NCBI GenBank assembly: GCA_008692225.1
Contig: VICG01000006.1
Location: 91,001 to 155,000 of the forward strand
Direction of reading: 5' to 3'
Source: Monilinia fructicola
Lineage: Eukaryota > Ascomycota > Leotiomycetes > Helotiales > Sclerotiniaceae
Length of the DNA: 64,000 nucleotides
The notes under the pieces were generated by a model that was not told the origin of the DNA, did no database searches, and was given only the letters and a program-made list of their open reading frames with translations. Position numbers and translations under genes: made by a program. Of the stretch, positions 60,593 to 64,000 are shown piece by piece (positions within the stretch are counted from its first letter, which is position 1; each line of letters begins with the position of its first letter).

Positions 60593-61217
60593 CAAGGCGC
60601 ATTGGGGTGCGTGACTTTGGGTACGAGATTACGATTGCGAATGAAGGGAACATAAGATTCCATATACAATAAGGTTACAGAGACACGGCTAATGATGAAG
60701 GGTGTCTATAAATAGGGAGATTGATCGGTGAATCAATGGGTGTATATAACTGAAACGACATTATCGGGGTATGATAAATATGAGATGAGGGATTTATTAA
60801 CCTGATCTTCATATTGACGTTTACATTTACATTCATTCGTATGTGAACTTATACAAACATAAACATAAGCATCAACATGGACGCACATCTAGATCATTCA
60901 TCATCGTTCCAAGGTCATCACAACGTACCTAATTTCGGACTCAAAATCGGACACAAGCATAGGGATGAGCTTGGAAGCTACTGATAGCAAGGTTACTGAC
61001 AGTTACTGTACCAATAAAAAGGGGTCTCCGATTTGTGGGGGAGTAGTCTTGTCCTTTTAGCCTTATGCACGTGTTTATAGGTGCCGACTTGGCGATCAAA
61101 AGGGGTTCCAAGGTTGGTTGAGGTGTATACAGAGTATGGGAATATATTTGTGTGTGTTTGATACATTTGATATGCATCTTCTATTCTGTTGTCTTTGAAG
61201 TGATCTTGTATATACAA

Positions 61218-61250
<33 letters not shown>

Positions 61251-62000
61251 GATGATTTCCAAGCTATAATATCCTTTATCGATGGCCAAGTATAAGTATT
61301 CAATTTGGTGTGGTCTTATATAGAATCTGAACATTAGAGCCGGTTACTCGAGTAGTGATTTTCCCCTTTAATGAACTCAGGCTCAGTTGAAATAAGATAT
61401 GATAAGTATTATCCCCTTCCATACGAGATGCGAGTTATTCTTTATCAATATCAACATCAACTGATTATTTTGAATGATAACTCAACGAACTCAAGTTACT
61501 TACACGAACAAGTATATACAACATGATTGATGACCTCTACCGAAAACATTCTAAGACTTACATAGATACGAGAACGCGAAACTTCCCAAGGTGTGCAAAT
61601 ATAGCTGCTTCTTTCTTACCAATGGCGTTCGATGCGTGTGGACATCTCAACACACTCGAATCCTCGTATCGTTCGATAGAAGGGAGTCAAGCTGTAAGTT
61701 TCCTATCAGGTTTTCTTACTGCATACCTAAGGGGGTTCCTTGTGTTCTGGCCTGGTTTGGCTTGGGCGAGGAGACATGATGGATGGAATGTGGGCTACTT
61801 TGGATGCTATCGAGAGAGTGTATGTCATTGCTGGAATGGTGGTTAGGTTTATATGGGCATCATTATTCCAAACTGATGGTGAAGATGGAAGTGTGGAATG
61901 ATATTTGATCATCCAAACGCCCATGAAAATGGTGTATAGCGAATAGCGAATCCCTTAATCTAGTGCACTACGATGCAGCGTGGTAGCATAATTATGTATA
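60593..62000. other. Promoter and gene-poor spacer
   Basis: Upstream of the Dal5-like transporter. A (TA)n run lies at 61226-61250. The 107-codon frame at 61523-61846 and its antisense partners have no domain and are not called. Sequence composition is normal until about 62000, where it turns AT-rich. Confidence 0.5.
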
Positions 62001-62312
62001 TATCCTTAGAAATAACATACGTTTTACAAGTAGATATTCCACCGCCTAGTCATAGTGACTATAATTATATATTTAGATAGGTTTCTAAAGAGGCATACGT
62101 AAATTAAAACTTTAATTATATAACGAAAGATTAATATAATTTTATATAAATTTTAAAAGTATTATAGATTTAGTATTTTAATACTTATTATAAATATTCT
62201 ATATTATAAAAGTTAATTATAATTAAATAATAATATAATAAAATCTATAAATATTAAAGATTTAATAAAAACTAAAAACTTATATAAATATTAAAACTAA
62301 ACTTATAAAATC

Positions 62313-62475
62313 TATTGGATAAGTATTACGAAGTGAAACGAAAGACTATAGGGCATCGAATAGCTTTATTAAGGTTGTAAACTATAAAGAGAAAAGAAGA
62401 GCTAACTATAAGGGAGGAGCTATATATATAGCCCTTAGCTCGATGGATGCCTCAGGCTCCCACTCCCCCATGACA
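62313..62475 (-). mobile_element. Probable solo/relic Copia-type LTR
   Basis: On the minus strand the segment starts TGTCATGGGGGAG and ends ACTTATCCAATA, resembling the TGT…CCAACA ends of Ty1/Copia LTRs; the last CA is TA here, as RIP would give. It includes a TATA-like run (TATATATA near 62424-62431) and an AATAAA signal (62368-62363), the promoter/polyA parts expected in an LTR. Both sides are AT-rich debris. No second copy was found in the window. Confidence 0.5.
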
Positions 62476-63347
62476 CCTTTTTACAATAAGAAAATAAAAG
62501 TTAAATCTTATAAATTTTATAATAAAAAATATAAATATATATTAATCTTTGAAAATTAAATTCGTTTATTTAATTAGATTATAAAAGTATAATTTCTTAA
62601 AAAAATTTAATTTTTTTTTCTTTCTTTATATAATAATAGAATAAATTTTATTAAATTTTATAAATATATAATATAATTTTTAAAACTTATATTATTTTTT
62701 TATATTCTTAATTTCAAATACTTAGAATAATATTTAAGATATAAATTAATAGAGTATTAAATTAATAAAAACGTAGATTATAATAAATTAATCTTTATTA
62801 AAACTATTTATACTTTCTATTTATAGCTATACTAATTATATTACCTTTATTAATAACGTTAATTATATTAGTAATATTGCTTTTATTAATATATTAAAGC
62901 TATTAACTTTCTTATCGCTAACTCTTTTTATAACGACATCGTTATATAAATTTTCTTAAATTATTAATTTTAATAATAACTTTTTTTTTAAATTTTCTTT
63001 TATAATATAATTTTTTATTAAAAGATATTAAAATTCTAATTTTCTAATTTTTAAAAAGTTTATAAAATTTTTACTAATTATTTAATAAAAAATTAAAGTT
63101 TAAAATTTACGTATAATTAACTTTTTAAAAGCCTACTTAAGTTGTGACGATCGTGTTACGATCGATACGAAAGAAGTTGGCCTTAAAGCCAACACCTTTA
63201 GCGTATCAGCAAGAACAATACGATTAATATTACCGATATTGTTAATAGAAGCGAATAATATAGGCTTAGCTATAAATAAACAGCATTAAAACATTTAATA
63301 TAGATTAGCTTTACCACGATACACGTTTCTTACTATAAGTATACGTA

Positions 63348-63504
63348 CTAGCACTCGCGGAAAATAAATTTTCAGACTATGGATTCGTAGAATTTTATTA
63401 CTTAATGGGGGCTAGCCCCCAAACCCCCAATTCTCACTTCGTTCGAGGCTAATAAAAATTCTACGAATCCATAATCTAAAAATTTATTTTTCCGCGAGTG
63501 CTAG
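63348..63504. mobile_element. 157-bp MITE with ~54-bp terminal inverted repeats and TA target duplication
   Basis: Left arm 63348-63400 and right arm 63451-63504 are near-perfect inverted repeats beginning CTAGCACTCGCGGAAAA; the few differences are mostly C/T or single-base indels. TA dinucleotides flank both ends (63346-63347 and 63505-63506), as for Tc1/mariner-Fot1-type elements. The ~50-bp loop contains the 14-bp palindrome GGGGGCTAGCCCCC (63407-63420). No coding capacity, so mobilisation would need a transposase elsewhere. Confidence 0.85.
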
Positions 63505-63506
63505 TA

Positions 63507-63525
63507 ATAATAATATAATAATAAT

Positions 63526-63577
<52 letters not shown>

Positions 63578-63611
63578 TAATAATAATAAATAATAATAAT
63601 AATAATAATAA

Positions 63612-63651
<40 letters not shown>

Positions 63652-63685
63652 TAATAATAATAATAATAATAAATAATAATAATAA

Positions 63686-63730
<45 letters not shown>
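63507..63730. repeat. Long TAA trinucleotide microsatellite
   Basis: About 220 bp of TAA/AAT units with a few single-base interruptions, immediately beside the MITE. The length suggests high polymorphism; the assembly may have compressed it. Confidence 0.95.
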
Positions 63731-64000
63731 TTAAGAAAGAAATCATTTTTAAAATCCTTTACTATTATATATTTATTTCTACTTTCTTAATTTAGAATAA
63801 ATACTTTTTTATTATAAAGAAACATTAATATAATTATATATTCTATATTAAGTATATTAATAATAATATTCTTTTTTTCTATATTTCTTTTTATATTTAA
63901 TAATAAATTTTTTAAATAATATTTTTAGATAAATATTAGTTTATAATAAATTTCTTAATAATAATTCTATTTTATTCTTTTTATTCTTTTTATTCTTTTT

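Larger units (their letters stand above)
62001..64000. other. AT-rich, repeat-bearing right flank
   Basis: From about 62060 the sequence is overwhelmingly A/T with TA, TTTA and AATA words and no open frames of interest, apart from islands of normal composition at 62313-62475 and 63145-63510. These islands are a relic LTR and a small inverted-repeat element, listed separately; the rest looks like RIP-mutated transposon body. A frame rich in Ile/Tyr near 63531 is just the translation of a trinucleotide repeat. Confidence 0.75.

Noticed and set aside
63531..63746. Tyr/Ile-rich 71-codon frame
   Set aside because: It is the translation of the TAA microsatellite on the opposite strand.
1..64000. 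CRISPR array, prophage or bacterial operon
   Set aside because: The repeats have no spacer structure, and the genes have spliceosomal introns and fungal architecture.

Overview
The window looks like nuclear DNA of a filamentous ascomycete (Pezizomycotina). The genes have short introns, mostly 48-85 bp, with GTAAGT/GTATGT donors and CTAAC-like branch sites. Gene density is moderate, and AT-rich, repeat-filled tracts at both ends look like repeat-induced point mutation (RIP). A Medusa-type developmental regulator and the overall look fit Leotiomycetes, possibly Sclerotiniaceae, but that placement is inference.

Layout. 1-2.4 kb is AT-rich repeat debris plus a ~52-bp minisatellite. 2.4-4.4 kb is an NTF2-like/FAD monooxygenase whose 3' end is tandemly duplicated. 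4.86-5.35 kb is a decayed terminal-inverted-repeat (TIR) element. 5.6-7.0 kb is a formate/nitrite transporter (minus). 7-11.3 kb has almost no genes. 11.3-12.1 kb is a small secreted HNH nuclease, 12.5-14.0 kb a zinc alcohol/formaldehyde-type dehydrogenase (minus), and 16.3-18.1 kb a 14-helix-type MFS transporter (minus). 19.6-21.2 kb is NMD3, the 60S export adaptor (minus). 22.2-23.5 kb is a TauD-type dioxygenase, 23.6-24.8 kb a conserved-looking nuclear protein of unknown role (minus), and 26.6-28.9 kb an eIF2alpha-kinase-like protein kinase.

From 28.9 to 41.7 kb there is no convincing protein gene. This tract leads into medA (41.7-44.2 kb), and its last kilobases look like a long, probably spliced leader. 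44.2-54.2 kb is again nearly gene-free but holds a broken J-domain pseudogene. 54.3-58.0 kb encodes a large, mostly disordered protein of unknown function. 58.6-60.6 kb is a Dal5/allantoate-permease-type MFS transporter with a long acidic N-terminus (minus). The last 2 kb are AT-rich with a relic LTR, an almost intact 157-bp TA-flanked miniature inverted-repeat element (MITE) and a long TAA microsatellite.

The genes do not form an obvious pathway or biosynthetic cluster. There are three nutrient or drug transporters, several oxidoreductases and two housekeeping/regulatory genes (NMD3 and the eIF2alpha kinase) that both concern translation. One speculative link joins the formaldehyde-dehydrogenase-like enzyme to the formate-type channel 5.5 kb away. 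I found no clear new multi-gene system. The items most worth following are the medA leader, the degenerate kinase motifs, the repeat-bearing 1209-residue protein, the J-domain relic and the fresh tandem duplication.
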